64,000 bases of DNA from positions 1,984,001 through 2,048,000 of the forward strand of contig NZ_CP102292.1 of the NCBI RefSeq assembly GCF_025152405.1, read 5' to 3'. This DNA is from [Ruminococcus] lactaris ATCC 29176 (lineage in GTDB: Bacteria > Bacillota > Clostridia > Lachnospirales > Lachnospiraceae). This document shows positions 1 to 9,046 of the stretch, in pieces. The translations under genes and the position numbers were made by a program. The notes below the pieces were generated by a model, which saw nothing but the letters and a program-made list of their open reading frames with translations, searched no databases and was not told the DNA's origin. Position 1 is the stretch's first letter. Each line of letters starts with the position of its first letter.

Positions 1-670
1 CAGCTCCCATACCGGCTACATCTCCTACATTATCACCTACATTATCAGCGATGACTGCCGGGTTACGCGGATCATCCTCCGGGATTCCTGCTTCTACTTT
101 ACCGACCAGGTCAGCTCCGACATCAGCTGCCTTTGTATAGATACCTCCACCTACACGGGCAAATAACGCAATCGAAGATGCTCCCAGACTGAATCCAAAT
201 AAGACATCTACATTTCTCGTTACAATGTACACCAGGCTCACTCCCAATGCACCAAGACCGGCTACGCACATACCCATTACTGCACCACCTGAGAATGCAA
301 TGGAAAGAGCTTTATTCATTCCGCTCTCTTTTGCTGCATTAGCTGTCCTTACATTTGCCTTTGTGGCAACTGTCATTCCGCAGTAGCCTGCGACCGTTGA
401 GAACAAAGCACCTACTACGAAGCAGATTGCTGTAACCCAGTTACCAATTCCGATTCCAATCAGTACAAAGAGTACGGCTACGAAGATGATCAGAATCTTG
501 TACTCTGCTGTCAAAAAGGCTCTTGCACCTTCTGCGATTGCTGCTGCAATCTCTTTCATTCTTTCAGTTCCTGCAGACTGTCTGCCAACCTTCCTTGCAA
601 GATACGCTGCAAAGATCAGGGCGATTACTGCTGCGACAGGAACCAGATACATATAGTTTTCCAACTTCAT
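1..670 (-). CDS. hppA: Membrane-bound ion-translocating pyrophosphatase, 5' part (runs off the window)
   Basis: Hydrolyses pyrophosphate to pump protons or sodium ions across the membrane. Only the first 223 residues are present because the gene runs off the left edge. Translation from the ATG at 670 begins [18 protein letters not shown], the first membrane helix. It continues with an amphipathic [20 protein letters not shown] segment and further helices. It then reaches the hallmark pyrophosphatase motif [20 protein letters not shown] followed by [16 protein letters not shown], whose aspartates bind magnesium-pyrophosphate. The ribosome site is a weak purine-rich stretch. The residues that separate K+-dependent from K+-independent and Na+ from H+ pumps lie outside the window, so the ion is unknown. 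It lies downstream of amt, separated by a terminator. Confidence 0.95.
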   Translation of the reverse strand, partial: MKLENYMYLVPVAAVIALIFAAYLARKVGRQSAGTERMKEIAAAIAEGARAFLTAEYKILIIFVAVLFVLIGIGIGNWVTAICFVVGALFSTVAGYCGMTVATKANVRTANAAKESGMNKALSIAFSGGAVMGMCVAGLGALGVSLVYIVTRNVDVLFGFSLGASSIALFARVGGGIYTKAADVGADLVGKVEAGIPEDDPRNPAVIADNVGDNVGDVAGMGA

Positions 671-853
671 CTACCTCCCTTACTAGTTGTATCAACCTTA
701 CTCTAACATAAAATCTTTCACTTTTTCCAAAATTTTATGTATTTTTTTAAGAGCATGACAACTTTTTTCTGGAATATTTCTGAGTTTCTTCATATTAATA
801 ATACCAGGTCTTTTCATCTTTATACCATAGGATTTTTCATCTTTCGTAGTCTC

Positions 854-905
854 AAAAAGGACTCCATCAAAAATCTTTTCCAGATTCTTAATGAAGTCCT
901 TTTAT
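854..905 (-). terminator. Rho-independent terminator after amt
   Basis: Arms AAAAAGGACTCCAT and ATGAAGTCCTTTTA form a 13-14 bp stem enclosing a smaller AATCT/AGATT hairpin. On the minus strand it is followed by a T run. It lies in the roughly 300-base gap between amt and hppA, which otherwise holds only AT-rich sequence and the hppA upstream region. Confidence 0.75.
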
Positions 906-977
906 CCACTATCTTTTTTCTGTCATTCTTCCTATTCTTACCGTTATGTAATTTTAGGAAAAGCTATCTCTGCTTTT

Positions 978-2732
978 TTACTCCACATCCTTCAATGCTT
1001 CCAGATCTTCTTCACCTGTACGGACTTTTACAACCTTCTGTACATTGTAAACAAAAATCTTACCATCTCCGACATGACCTGTATAAAGAGTTTTCGTTGC
1101 TGTCTCAATGACTTTTTCAACCGGAATGTTTCCGACAATGACTTCCACTTTTACTTTTGGAAGTACGGTAACATCCATCTCAACTCCACGATATTTTTCT
1201 CCCGCACCTTTCTGGATTCCACATCCCATAACCTGCGTTACTGTCATTCCTGTTACACCCAGATTATTGAGAGCGGTTTTCAGCCGTTCATATTTGGTCA
1301 GTTTTGCGATAATAACGACTTTATGCATTCCTGTATCCAGATCTGCTGCACCTACAACCGGAACGGCTGCATTTCTCTGTACTTTGGATGCTGCATCATA
1401 ATCTGCCACACCCAGATCTGTATTTTCATTCTCAGCCATGGTTCCTTCTGTGATATCCATGATACTGAAGCCTGCATAGGCAGATGCAAGACCATGTTCT
1501 TTGGAATCAAGTCCGACAATTTCTTCTTCCTCTGATACCCGAAGTCCGATTGTTGCTTTAATCACTGCAAATACGATCGTCATCGTCACTGCCGTCCACG
1601 CAATCACTGCGATAATACCAACAAGCTGGATTCCAAGCTGTTTAAATCCACCACCGTAGAACAGTCCTTTGATCTCACATTCCGGAGCAGTAGTCGTTGC
1701 AAAAAGTCCGACTGCGATCGTTCCCCAGATTCCATTTAAGCAATGTACGGCAACTGCTCCGACCGGGTCATCCACATGTGCCACATAGTCACAGAACCAT
1801 ACACCAAAAACTACAAGTACACCTGAAACAGCTCCAATGATCAAGGCTCCAAGTGCATCTGTTACATCGCAGGGAGCTGTGATTGCTACCAGTCCTGCAA
1901 GTGATGCATTCAGGCACATCGATACATCCGGTTTTCCATATCTTAGCCATGTAAAGATCATGCAGACCACCGTTGCTACTGCCGGTGCGATCGTGGTTGT
2001 CATAAAGATAGAAGCAAGCTGTGATCCCGTCTTTGCTGCGGCACCGTTGAATCCATACCAGCCAAACCACAAAATAAAGCATCCTAATGCACCAATGACC
2101 AGGTTATGTCCCGGAAATGCATGTACTTTTGTCACTGTTCCATTTTTATCTTTTGAAAACTTTCCAATTCTCGGACCTACCATTGCCGCACCAATAAATG
2201 CTGTCAGGCCACCAACTGTATGGATTGCTGCTGAACCTGCAAAATCGTGGAATCCCATCTGTGCAAGCCAGCCGCCGCCCCAGATCCAGTGTGCCTCGAT
2301 CGGATAGACAACTGCGGAGATCACTCCTGAGTAGATACAATAGGAAAGGAATTTTGTTCTTTCAGCCATCGCTCCTGATACAATCGTTGCCGCTGTTGCA
2401 CAGAAGACAAGGTTGAATACAAAATTAGACCAGTCAAAATTTGCATAGTCTGTGAAAATTCCCAGTGTCGGAAGTCCGATAAATCCTCCGAGTGCATCTT
2501 CACCGAGCAGCAATCCAAAGCCCAGGAAAATGAACACTACCGTTCCGATACAGAAATCCATCAGATTCTTCATGATGATATTTCCTGCATTTTTTGCTCT
2601 GGTGAATCCTGTCTCAACCATTGCAAAACCAGCCTGCATAAAGAATACAAATGCTGCACCGATCAAGAACCAGATTCCAAATACTTCTGTTCCGACTGTT
2701 TCTGAAATTTGTGTGATGATTTCTTGTGTCAT
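978..2732 (-). CDS. amt: Ammonium transporter with C-terminal PII signalling domain (Amt-PII fusion)
   Basis: Ammonium channel fused to its own regulator. Residues 1 to about 400 are an Amt/MEP/Rh channel with eleven predicted helices. Recognisable motifs are AMAERTKFLSY, HFAGSA-type (here FHDFAGSAAIHTVGG) and the second pore histidine in AVHCLNGIWG. After a roughly 60-residue linker, the last 116 residues are a complete PII (GlnB/GlnK) protein, from MHKVVIIAKLTKYERLK to VRTGEEDLEAL. The T-loop reads YRGVEMDVTVLPKVKVEV. The tyrosine that is uridylylated in E. coli (Tyr51) is replaced by Met, while the ATP-binding GDGKIFV and RTGEED segments are kept. In classical systems GlnK plugs AmtB in trans; here gating is probably in cis and responds to ATP/ADP/2-oxoglutarate, which is inference. 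An ATG six bases upstream (2738) is only 3 nt from AGGAGG, so the ATG at 2732 (9 nt) was preferred. Confidence 0.95.
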   Translation of the reverse strand: MTQEIITQISETVGTEVFGIWFLIGAAFVFFMQAGFAMVETGFTRAKNAGNIIMKNLMDFCIGTVVFIFLGFGLLLGEDALGGFIGLPTLGIFTDYANFDWSNFVFNLVFCATAATIVSGAMAERTKFLSYCIYSGVISAVVYPIEAHWIWGGGWLAQMGFHDFAGSAAIHTVGGLTAFIGAAMVGPRIGKFSKDKNGTVTKVHAFPGHNLVIGALGCFILWFGWYGFNGAAAKTGSQLASIFMTTTIAPAVATVVCMIFTWLRYGKPDVSMCLNASLAGLVAITAPCDVTDALGALIIGAVSGVLVVFGVWFCDYVAHVDDPVGAVAVHCLNGIWGTIAVGLFATTTAPECEIKGLFYGGGFKQLGIQLVGIIAVIAWTAVTMTIVFAVIKATIGLRVSEEEEIVGLDSKEHGLASAYAGFSIMDITEGTMAENENTDLGVADYDAASKVQRNAAVPVVGAADLDTGMHKVVIIAKLTKYERLKTALNNLGVTGMTVTQVMGCGIQKGAGEKYRGVEMDVTVLPKVKVEVIVGNIPVEKVIETATKTLYTGHVGDGKIFVYNVQKVVKVRTGEEDLEALKDVE

Positions 2733-2905
2733 ATACATCTTCCTCCTTATACCTCCGAAGCATCTCCTCTCCCCAGCCGAGGTTTATTTCACAGGATTCC
2801 CCATAAAATAAAAAACGTATCCTTTCTTCCTCTCCGCATGGTTTTCATGCTTTTCAGAATTAAGGACACGCCTTTGTGTCAATGTTCAGGTATTCTTTTT
2901 ATAAA

Positions 2906-2946
2906 AGAAAAAGGCACTTTGAGTTCTTCTCCTCAAAGCACCTTTG
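2906..2946 (-). promoter_or_regulatory. Terminator-like hairpin in the amt leader (candidate attenuator)
   Basis: On the minus strand, between the amt promoter and its start codon, the arms GCTTTGAG and CTCAAAGTGCC form a 7 bp stem extended by 5 bp after two mismatches. TTTTTCTTTT follows. This is the layout of an intrinsic terminator about 210 nt upstream of the start codon, so amt is probably controlled by transcription attenuation. The ligand or antiterminator is not apparent. A second small hairpin, GACAC-AAAGGC-GTGTC, lies just downstream at 2865-2880. Confidence 0.55.
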
Positions 2947-2959
2947 CTTTATCTCTCGT

Positions 2960-2988
2960 AGTTTACCCCCTCATCCTACAGTTGTCAA
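2960..2988 (-). promoter_or_regulatory. Sigma-A type promoter for amt
   Basis: On the minus strand, TTGACA (2983-2988), a 17-nt spacer and TAAACT (2960-2965). It lies directly upstream of the leader hairpin and about 220 nt from the amt start codon. Confidence 0.7.
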
Positions 2989-3176
2989 CCCAATTATAAA
3001 TTTTTCGTTAATTTTCTAAAAATTATATATGTTTTGCTATACCTTTTATTCATTTTGCTAATTCTAGGATTTTATTTCTTTTAATTTTCCTGATTAAACC
3101 TCCTGGCTTATTGAAATGCCTTCTTTCATCTGCTAAAATCTTTATGTATCTTAAGTAAATAAGGAGGACAATTATC

Positions 3177-3623
3177 ATGAGTAAAATTGATGAAATCAGA
3201 AGTGAAATGGTTGCTGCGATGAAGGCTGGAGACAAAGAGCGAAAAGCTGCACTTTCTTTCCTTCTTTCATCCCTTAAAAATAAAGCCATCGACAAAAGAG
3301 CCGACCTGACTGAAGAGGAAGAAGGACAGGTTATCTTAAAAGAGATCAAGCAGTTAAAAGAGACTCTTGAAATGACCCCTGCAGACCGCACCGATCTCAT
3401 CGAAGAAGCTCAGAAGCGTCTCAGCGTTCTGGAAGAATATGCACCAAAGATGATGGATGCTGATGAGATCAAAACAGTCATTCAGACTGTTCTTTCTGAA
3501 CTGGGTATTGAGACACCAACTGCAAAAGAGAAAGGAAAAATCATGAAGGAACTGATGCCGAGAGTCAAGGGAAAAGCGGACGGCAAAGAAGTAAACCAGA
3601 TCCTTGCATCCATGATGAAATAA
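3177..3623 (+). CDS. GatB/YqeY domain protein
   Basis: A 148-residue, highly charged, all-helical protein matching stand-alone YqeY. YqeY is the C-terminal tail domain of the GatB amidotransferase subunit as a free protein. Signs are the N-terminal segment RSEMVAAMKAGDKERKAALSF, the middle LEEYAPKMM and the C-terminal G(K)IMKELMPRVKGKADGKEV. It spans the whole domain and has the family's usual length. The tail domain contacts tRNA in GatB, but the role of free YqeY is not established. An AGGAGG 9 nt before the ATG supports the start. It is the first gene of a plus-strand run with a glucosyltransferase and a PlsY-like protein. Confidence 0.9.
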   Translation: MSKIDEIRSEMVAAMKAGDKERKAALSFLLSSLKNKAIDKRADLTEEEEGQVILKEIKQLKETLEMTPADRTDLIEEAQKRLSVLEEYAPKMMDADEIKTVIQTVLSELGIETPTAKEKGKIMKELMPRVKGKADGKEVNQILASMMK

Positions 3624-3650
3624 TCCGATTTTAAAAGGTTATAAAAGTTT

Positions 3651-4778
3651 ATGAAAATATTAATCTTATCCTGTAATACCGGCGAAGGGCATAACTCCGC
3701 CGGTAAAGCAGTTATGGAGGCTGCACTTTTGCGTGGCCATGAAGTAGAATTTATGGATCTGATGCTGCTTGGCGGGAAAACGGTCTCCCATATGGTCGGT
3801 GGGGCTTATATTTCCATTGTCAGACATATCCCTGCTTTCTTCTCCCTGCTCTACAAAGTGGGAGGACTGATCAGTTCTAGCACACGGAAGTCACCGGTCT
3901 ATTATGTGAACTCGCTGCTTGCAGGCAGACTGGATCGTTATATTAAAGAACATTCTTTTGATCTTATTCTGACACCGCATCTCTATGCGGCCGAAGTCCT
4001 CACCTGTTTAAAGCATCGCGGGCTTCTTTCTGTTCCGGTGATTGCCATCGGTACAGATTATACCTGTATTCCTTTCTGGGAAGAGACAGACTGTGACTGC
4101 TATATCGTCCCTCAGAAGGATCTGCTGGGAGAACTTATCCACAAAGGGCTTCCAAAAAAACGGCTTTTTCCACTTGGTATTCCGGTAAAGCAGGCTTTTT
4201 CCACCCAGAAGAAACGCTCTCTTGCCCGAAAGCTCTGCCAACTGCCTTCGGATGCTCATGTCTATCTGGTCATGAGCGGCAGCATGGGATTTGGGAAGGT
4301 CAACCTTCTTGTCGCTGAACTGATCCGTAAGCTTGAAGCAGATGAATATGTAGTCGTAATCTGCGGAAATAACCGACGGTTACGGCAGATCCTTCAGACC
4401 ACTTTCGGGAAGAATCCCCAGGTCAGGATTCTTGGATTTACAGATCATGTTCCTGCCTATATGGATGCAAGTGATGTCATCTTTTCCAAACCCGGCGGAC
4501 TTACAAGCACTGAAGCGGCTGTCCGACAGATCGCTCTTGTGCATACCAGTCCCATCCCCGGCTGTGAGACAAAAAACCTTGCCTTTTTCACATCCCATGG
4601 AATGTCTGTCACTGCACGGACTGTCCATGGGCAGGTTACACTGGGCCGCCGACTGATGAAGAATGAAGATGCAAGAATTGAGATGCAAAAGCAACAGAAT
4701 CATTGCATTCCCCATGATTCTGCTGTTGAAATCTGCCGTCTCGCTGAAAAATTATATGCACAGAGGAATCATTTATGA
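3651..4778 (+). CDS. Glycosyltransferase of the MGDG synthase/UgtP family
   Basis: A 375-residue GT-B glycosyltransferase that probably adds glucose or galactose to diacylglycerol at the inner membrane face. The family includes UgtP and plant MGDG synthase. The N-terminal acceptor domain starts with ILSCNTGEGHNSAG, the glycine-rich GEGH motif of this family. The C-terminal domain has the donor-sugar site with VMSGSMGFGK, VVICGNNRRL and FSKPGGLTSTEA. It overlaps the following PlsY-like gene by 4 nt (ATGA), so the two are translationally coupled and fit a membrane-lipid operon. The acceptor and number of sugars added cannot be read from sequence. Confidence 0.88.
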   Translation: MKILILSCNTGEGHNSAGKAVMEAALLRGHEVEFMDLMLLGGKTVSHMVGGAYISIVRHIPAFFSLLYKVGGLISSSTRKSPVYYVNSLLAGRLDRYIKEHSFDLILTPHLYAAEVLTCLKHRGLLSVPVIAIGTDYTCIPFWEETDCDCYIVPQKDLLGELIHKGLPKKRLFPLGIPVKQAFSTQKKRSLARKLCQLPSDAHVYLVMSGSMGFGKVNLLVAELIRKLEADEYVVVICGNNRRLRQILQTTFGKNPQVRILGFTDHVPAYMDASDVIFSKPGGLTSTEAAVRQIALVHTSPIPGCETKNLAFFTSHGMSVTARTVHGQVTLGRRLMKNEDARIEMQKQQNHCIPHDSAVEICRLAEKLYAQRNHL

Positions 4779-5383
4779 TATACGGGATTTTTTTCATCTT
4801 TGCAGGATATCTTTCAGGAAGTATTCTTTTTGCCTACCTGATTCCAAAATATTTTTACCATATTGACATCTGCCGTCTGAGCGATGATCAAAATCCCGGG
4901 GCATTCAATGCTTTCGCACACACCGGGATCAGAACCGGAACACTGATCCTGCTCCTGGAACTTGCCAAAGGATTCTTTCCGGTGCATATTGCACTGCACG
5001 TCCTTTCACCGACAGATCCACTCTTCGCACTGGTTCTTGCCGCACCGGTGATCGGACATGCCTTTCCGCTTTTTCATCCGCGAATGGGTGGAAAAGCGAT
5101 TGCCGTCTCCTTTGGGTGCCTGCTGGGACTTTATCCTGATCTGCACCCTGTACTGACACTGGCTGCATTTTATCTGATCTTTTCATTGCTTCTGGTCATT
5201 GATCCTCATCTTTTCCGAAGCATGATCACCTATCTCTGCCTTTGTCTGAATGTATTGCGGACAGTTCCGCTTGCTCCGATCCGCTATGGGACCATTCTGA
5301 TCTCTATCGTCGTCATCCTCCGGCACGCAGTCCGATACGAAAAAGAACCATTACAGATCCGTCTGCTGAAACGGAACCGTTAA
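4775..5383 (+). CDS. plsY: Glycerol-3-phosphate acyltransferase, PlsY family
   Basis: A 202-residue integral membrane protein of the PlsY family. PlsY acylates glycerol-3-phosphate from acyl-phosphate as the first step of phospholipid synthesis. Visible family motifs are SGSILFAYLIP near residue 14, NPGAFNAF near 40 and GHAFPLFHPRMGGKAIA near 93, with about five hydrophobic helices. The last motif deviates from the usual GGKG (here GGKA) and from the N-terminal DIR(K/E) pattern, so this could be a divergent paralogue rather than the housekeeping enzyme. It starts inside the stop of the glucosyltransferase gene and ends in a terminator. Confidence 0.78.
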   Translation: MIYGIFFIFAGYLSGSILFAYLIPKYFYHIDICRLSDDQNPGAFNAFAHTGIRTGTLILLLELAKGFFPVHIALHVLSPTDPLFALVLAAPVIGHAFPLFHPRMGGKAIAVSFGCLLGLYPDLHPVLTLAAFYLIFSLLLVIDPHLFRSMITYLCLCLNVLRTVPLAPIRYGTILISIVVILRHAVRYEKEPLQIRLLKRNR

Positions 5384-5395
5384 TGGTTCTTTTTT
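5341..5395 (+). terminator. Intrinsic terminator overlapping the plsY stop
   Basis: Arms AAAAGAACCATTA and TAATGGTTCTTTT (about 12 bp), followed by a T run. The right arm begins at the stop codon itself. Confidence 0.8.
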
Positions 5396-5450
5396 CATTT
5401 TCTATGCCTCTTCGTATCTTTTCTGATATAACTCCGTCATCCCCTGCTGC

Positions 5451-6083
5451 CTATCCTCTGGATTCCCATTTCCGGTAGATGGCTTCCAGTGCATCTGTCA
5501 CACCATCGATCCCCAGAAGACTGGTATTAAAAAGCATACTGTTGGACTCGATCCCGCCCCACTCTCTTCCGGTCCGGGCTTCATAATAGAGTTTTCTCTC
5601 CCGGTCTGTCTTTTTGATCTTATCTGCTGCCTGCTTCTCTGTCAGCTTATAGATATCCATGATCCGGTTCAGTCGGTCATCCTTATATGCATAAATAAAT
5701 GTATTAATCACATTTGAATAATCTCCCAGAACATAATCTGCACATCTTCCCACAAAAATACCAGGACCTCTCTGTGCCAGTCTCCGGATCAGCTCTGACT
5801 GGGCTTCAAACAACCGGTCGCTTAACGGCCTGCCCGCTTCTTCACCGCTCATAAATGCTGTATATTCACCGTTGCCTGCCACATAACCGGAAAGAAAACG
5901 TCCCAGCATCGTCTCATCTACTTTTGCTACATCTTCATCTGAAACTCCCAGTTCTCTTGCTGCCATCCGCAAAAGATTATGGTCATAAAGAGGAATATCC
6001 AGTCGTTCCGCAAGCCGGTTGCCTACCTCATGTCCACCGCTGCCAAACTGTCTTCCAATCGTTATCAGTGTATGTTCCATCAT
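5451..6083 (-). CDS. Cytidylate kinase-like P-loop protein
   Basis: A 210-residue protein of the cytidylate kinase-like family (AAA_26). Its P-loop is ITIGRQFGSGGHEVG near residues 7-21, and a segment ERLDIPLYDHNLLRMAARELG follows as in CMP kinases. Family members are common in Clostridia and differ from the true Cmk; their substrate is unknown. A conserved basic lid, KKTDRERKLYYEARTGREWG, is visible. The ATG at 6083 has GGGAGGAG 9 nt upstream and lies inside a long inverted repeat (6085-6159). It is the gene immediately downstream of the bce-like ABC permease, so some transcription may read through. Confidence 0.85.
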   Translation of the reverse strand: MMEHTLITIGRQFGSGGHEVGNRLAERLDIPLYDHNLLRMAARELGVSDEDVAKVDETMLGRFLSGYVAGNGEYTAFMSGEEAGRPLSDRLFEAQSELIRRLAQRGPGIFVGRCADYVLGDYSNVINTFIYAYKDDRLNRIMDIYKLTEKQAADKIKKTDRERKLYYEARTGREWGGIESNSMLFNTSLLGIDGVTDALEAIYRKWESRG

Positions 6084-6084
6084 A

Positions 6085-6159
6085 AAAACCAGCTCCTCCC
6101 GTTCTTATTTTCTGATAATTTTATTTTATCACGAATAAGAACGACAAGAAACTGGTTTT
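6085..6159 (-). repeat. Nested inverted repeat enclosing the Shine-Dalgarno of the kinase-like gene
   Basis: The outer arms AAAACCAG (6085-6092) and CTGGTTTT (6152-6159) enclose a second pair, CGTTCTTATT (6100-6109) and AATAAGAACG (6134-6143). In RNA of the minus strand, the GGGAGGAG ribosome site lies in the internal loop between the two stems. It could control translation or act as a weak terminator of the upstream operon. Confidence 0.5.
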
Positions 6160-6192
6160 TTCTTAATTTTCAGTAAACTTAATTTGCTATTT

Positions 6193-8220
6193 CTATTTTT
6201 TTTCATCCCTGCTGACAATCTTATAATATTCTCTTGATGTAAGCAGATACACAGCCGCATAAAAAACTGCAAATGCCAGATAGCAGCAGATCATGACAAG
6301 TATCAACAGCTTTTCATCATTCATGGCAAACATTTTCAAGATCTTCCTTATGATCGGAAATGAAAATGCAGTATGCATTCCGGCCATTGCCAGCGGTAAA
6401 AAGAAGACTGTCATGACCTGTGAATTAATGCTCTGCCGTACTTCTTTCCTGGTCATTCCAACTTTCATCAAAATTGAAAATCTTCCCTGATCTTCATATC
6501 CTTCCGTAATCTGCTTGTAGTAAATGATCAGAATCATACCAAAGATAAAGACAGATCCAAGCAGGATACCAAGGAAGAACAATCCTCCATACAGTGCATA
6601 ATAATCACTCTTTGACACCGCTCTCGCATTCACATTTACCATCGGGAACTGCTCATCCTGAAGCTGGAGTGTTGAAATATTATTTTGCAGCTCGCTGACC
6701 AGACTGACCTGCCCTTCTTCTGACAGATCCGTATCAAATGCATAACATAATTTTTCACTGGAAGCATTTTCACCATACACCGCTCTTTGTGCAGCCTCAA
6801 ACTGATCCATCACAGCCTCATCCGGCACGATCAGATACACACCGGAATTTAGAGTTTCAACATCATCTCCACAGATAAACTGATTGTCCGGCGTTCCTTT
6901 ATTTTTCCAGTTGCCACATCCTTCCACCTGAAACGTATCCTTTTCATATGCTTCATCCGGTAAGTAGACATATAACTCATTTTTTTCCAATGACAGATTT
7001 TCTCCTGTCAGCCGGTTATAATCTGCAACGGTCAGAATATACAGCATCTTCAGACTGTCCAGACTTTTTATATTTTCATGCTCAAACTTGATTCCCTCAT
7101 CTGTCTTTACACATGCAGTACTCAGTATATGATATTCTTTTGTTTCTTTTAATTTAATTTTATTTTCATTGATCGTCTGTCCGACTGTTTCTTTTAATTT
7201 TTCTTCCCTGTCTTTATCTTCCAGAGAACTTCCCGATGCCATTTCAACCGAAAATTGCTGTGGATAGCCTTTCGCTAAATTTCCTTCGATGCTGGCATAA
7301 AGGCAGACCGTGGAAGAGACCATCACAAGCACCATTGTTGAAAGAATACAGATTGACGCAAGACCTGCTCCGTTTCTCTTCATACGGTATACCATAGAAG
7401 AAATGGATACAAAATGTCTTGTCTTATAATAATAATTTTTCTTTTTCTGCATCAGTCTGCAAAATGCCACCGAACCGGCAATAAAAAGCAGATAGGTTGC
7501 AACGATCACCATCAGCACCGCTACCATGAACCACAGCATTGCCTCCATCGGTTCTTCAATGCTCACTGCGATCCAATATGCCCCGGCAAGGATTATAAGA
7601 CCTGCAATGGCAAGAATCCAGTTCGCCTTCGGCGGTTTTTCACCTGCTGTCTCACTTTTCAGCATATCGACCGGCTTTGTCCTGAAAATAAAGATCAGCA
7701 TCCTGAGAAGGATCACCGCAAAAATCGCCAGGAAAAGGGAGACGGTATAATAGATTGCCTTCGGTTCTATGGTCATCTTATAACCGAGATGGTTTCCCAC
7801 GATCTTGACTGCAGCCAGTTCTGCAAGTTTGGAAAATAAAATTCCGCCCAGCAGACCTCCCGCAATCGAAATCACAGCAGTCATCAGATTTTCCCAGATC
7901 AGAATCTTTACCAGTTCTCTTTTTCCCATACCCAGAATATGATACAGACCAAATTCTTTCTGCCGTCTGCGGATCAGAAATGAATTTGTATAATACAGTA
8001 AAATCCAGGAAAAGACTGCGATCACAGGTGTTCCCATTCCCAGGATCATCTGCATGGATTCTCCGCCCCTCATCGTCCTGAAATCGTCACTGATCCGCAA
8101 AAACTGAATGATATAATACATCATCACCATGCAGAAGCAGGTAAAAATGTACGGAAAATAAAATTTTTTATTCTTCGACATCCCGGTTGCGGCAAGTCTG
8201 AAATAAAGTCCTCTTTTCAT
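6193..8220 (-). CDS. BceB-type ABC transporter permease
   Basis: A 675-residue permease of the BceB/VraG type, which with its ATPase confers resistance to bacitracin- or lantibiotic-like peptides and also senses them. It has one helix near residue 20, a first FtsX block of helices (about 55-290) including FGLYHILGMGKRELVKIL, and a large roughly 200-residue extracellular domain. A second FtsX block follows at the C terminus (GRFSILMKVGMTRKEVR). That arrangement is diagnostic of the family. The start overlaps the ATPase stop by 4 nt. The adjacent sensor kinase has almost no extracellular domain, which fits the known sensing through BceB. Confidence 0.9.
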   Translation of the reverse strand: MKRGLYFRLAATGMSKNKKFYFPYIFTCFCMVMMYYIIQFLRISDDFRTMRGGESMQMILGMGTPVIAVFSWILLYYTNSFLIRRRQKEFGLYHILGMGKRELVKILIWENLMTAVISIAGGLLGGILFSKLAELAAVKIVGNHLGYKMTIEPKAIYYTVSLFLAIFAVILLRMLIFIFRTKPVDMLKSETAGEKPPKANWILAIAGLIILAGAYWIAVSIEEPMEAMLWFMVAVLMVIVATYLLFIAGSVAFCRLMQKKKNYYYKTRHFVSISSMVYRMKRNGAGLASICILSTMVLVMVSSTVCLYASIEGNLAKGYPQQFSVEMASGSSLEDKDREEKLKETVGQTINENKIKLKETKEYHILSTACVKTDEGIKFEHENIKSLDSLKMLYILTVADYNRLTGENLSLEKNELYVYLPDEAYEKDTFQVEGCGNWKNKGTPDNQFICGDDVETLNSGVYLIVPDEAVMDQFEAAQRAVYGENASSEKLCYAFDTDLSEEGQVSLVSELQNNISTLQLQDEQFPMVNVNARAVSKSDYYALYGGLFFLGILLGSVFIFGMILIIYYKQITEGYEDQGRFSILMKVGMTRKEVRQSINSQVMTVFFLPLAMAGMHTAFSFPIIRKILKMFAMNDEKLLILVMICCYLAFAVFYAAVYLLTSREYYKIVSRDEKK

Positions 8221-8981
8221 CGTCTTTCACCACCTGTCGCAAGCATGGTCAATGTAGCTGAGATTTTCTGATAAAACTGCTCATCACTCAGCTCACCACG
8301 ATATACCTGATGGAACACTTCCCCGTCTTTGATGAATAGTACCCTTCCTGCACGACTCGCTGCTTTTACAGAATGTGTTACCATAACGATGGTCTGCCCT
8401 TTTTGATTGATCCTTGAAAAAATACCAAGCATTTCGTCCGTGGACTTGGAATCCAATGCTCCGGTCGGTTCATCTGCAAGGAGCAGACGAGGCTCTGTAA
8501 TCAATGCCCTTGCTGCGGCTGCACGCTGCTTCTGTCCGCCGGATACTTCATAGGGATATTTTTCCAGAAGACCGGCAATTCCCAGTTCTTCTGCAATCGG
8601 CATCAGTTTCTGACTCATTTCCCGGTACGGTACGCCTTTCAGCACCAACGGAAGCAGGATATTATCTTTGAGGTTAAATGTATCCAGCAGACTAAAGTCC
8701 TGAAATACAAATCCAAGATTTTCTCTTCGGAATTTTGAAATATCCTTTTCTTTAATGGCAGATAACGGTCTTCCATCCAGATAAACCTCTCCCTGTGTCG
8801 GACGGTCCAGTGCCGCCATGATATTTAAAAGTGTTGTCTTTCCTGAACCGCTCTCCCCCATGATCGATACATACTCTCCCTCTTCAACAGAAAATGTCAC
8901 TTTGGAAAGTGCCTGCACCTGATTGCCGCCAAACCTCGGCCTGTATATTTTTTTGATGTCTTCTACTTCCAATACAGTCAT
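8217..8981 (-). CDS. BceA-type ABC transporter ATP-binding protein
   Basis: A 254-residue ABC ATPase. Walker A is GESGSGKTT, the Q-loop FVFQDFSLL, the signature VSGGQKQR, Walker [14 protein letters not shown] and the switch histidine VMVTHSV. The sequence FQDFSLLDTFNLKDNILLPL is typical of the BceA/MacB group. GGGAG stands 10 nt before the ATG. It pairs with the overlapping BceB-type permease downstream and probably has its own BceR-dependent promoter in the 158-nt gap after the sensor kinase. Confidence 0.93.
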   Translation of the reverse strand: MTVLEVEDIKKIYRPRFGGNQVQALSKVTFSVEEGEYVSIMGESGSGKTTLLNIMAALDRPTQGEVYLDGRPLSAIKEKDISKFRRENLGFVFQDFSLLDTFNLKDNILLPLVLKGVPYREMSQKLMPIAEELGIAGLLEKYPYEVSGGQKQRAAAARALITEPRLLLADEPTGALDSKSTDEMLGIFSRINQKGQTIVMVTHSVKAASRAGRVLFIKDGEVFHQVYRGELSDEQFYQKISATLTMLATGGERR

Positions 8982-9046
8982 ATTTCTATAACTCCCTTCT
9001 CTAAACTTCTTATACTCTTCATGTACCCTTCCCAGGTACTGAAGTC

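Noticed and set aside
891..1535. Long plus-strand frame opposite the amt gene
   Set aside because: It lies antisense to the well-supported Amt-PII gene and its translation is Cys/Phe/His-rich without any family.
2865..2940. ANTAR-type dual hexaloop in the amt leader
   Set aside because: The GACAC-AAAGGC-GTGTC loop fits A1/G4, but the second hexaloop is not found at the required spacing and the terminator lies before it.
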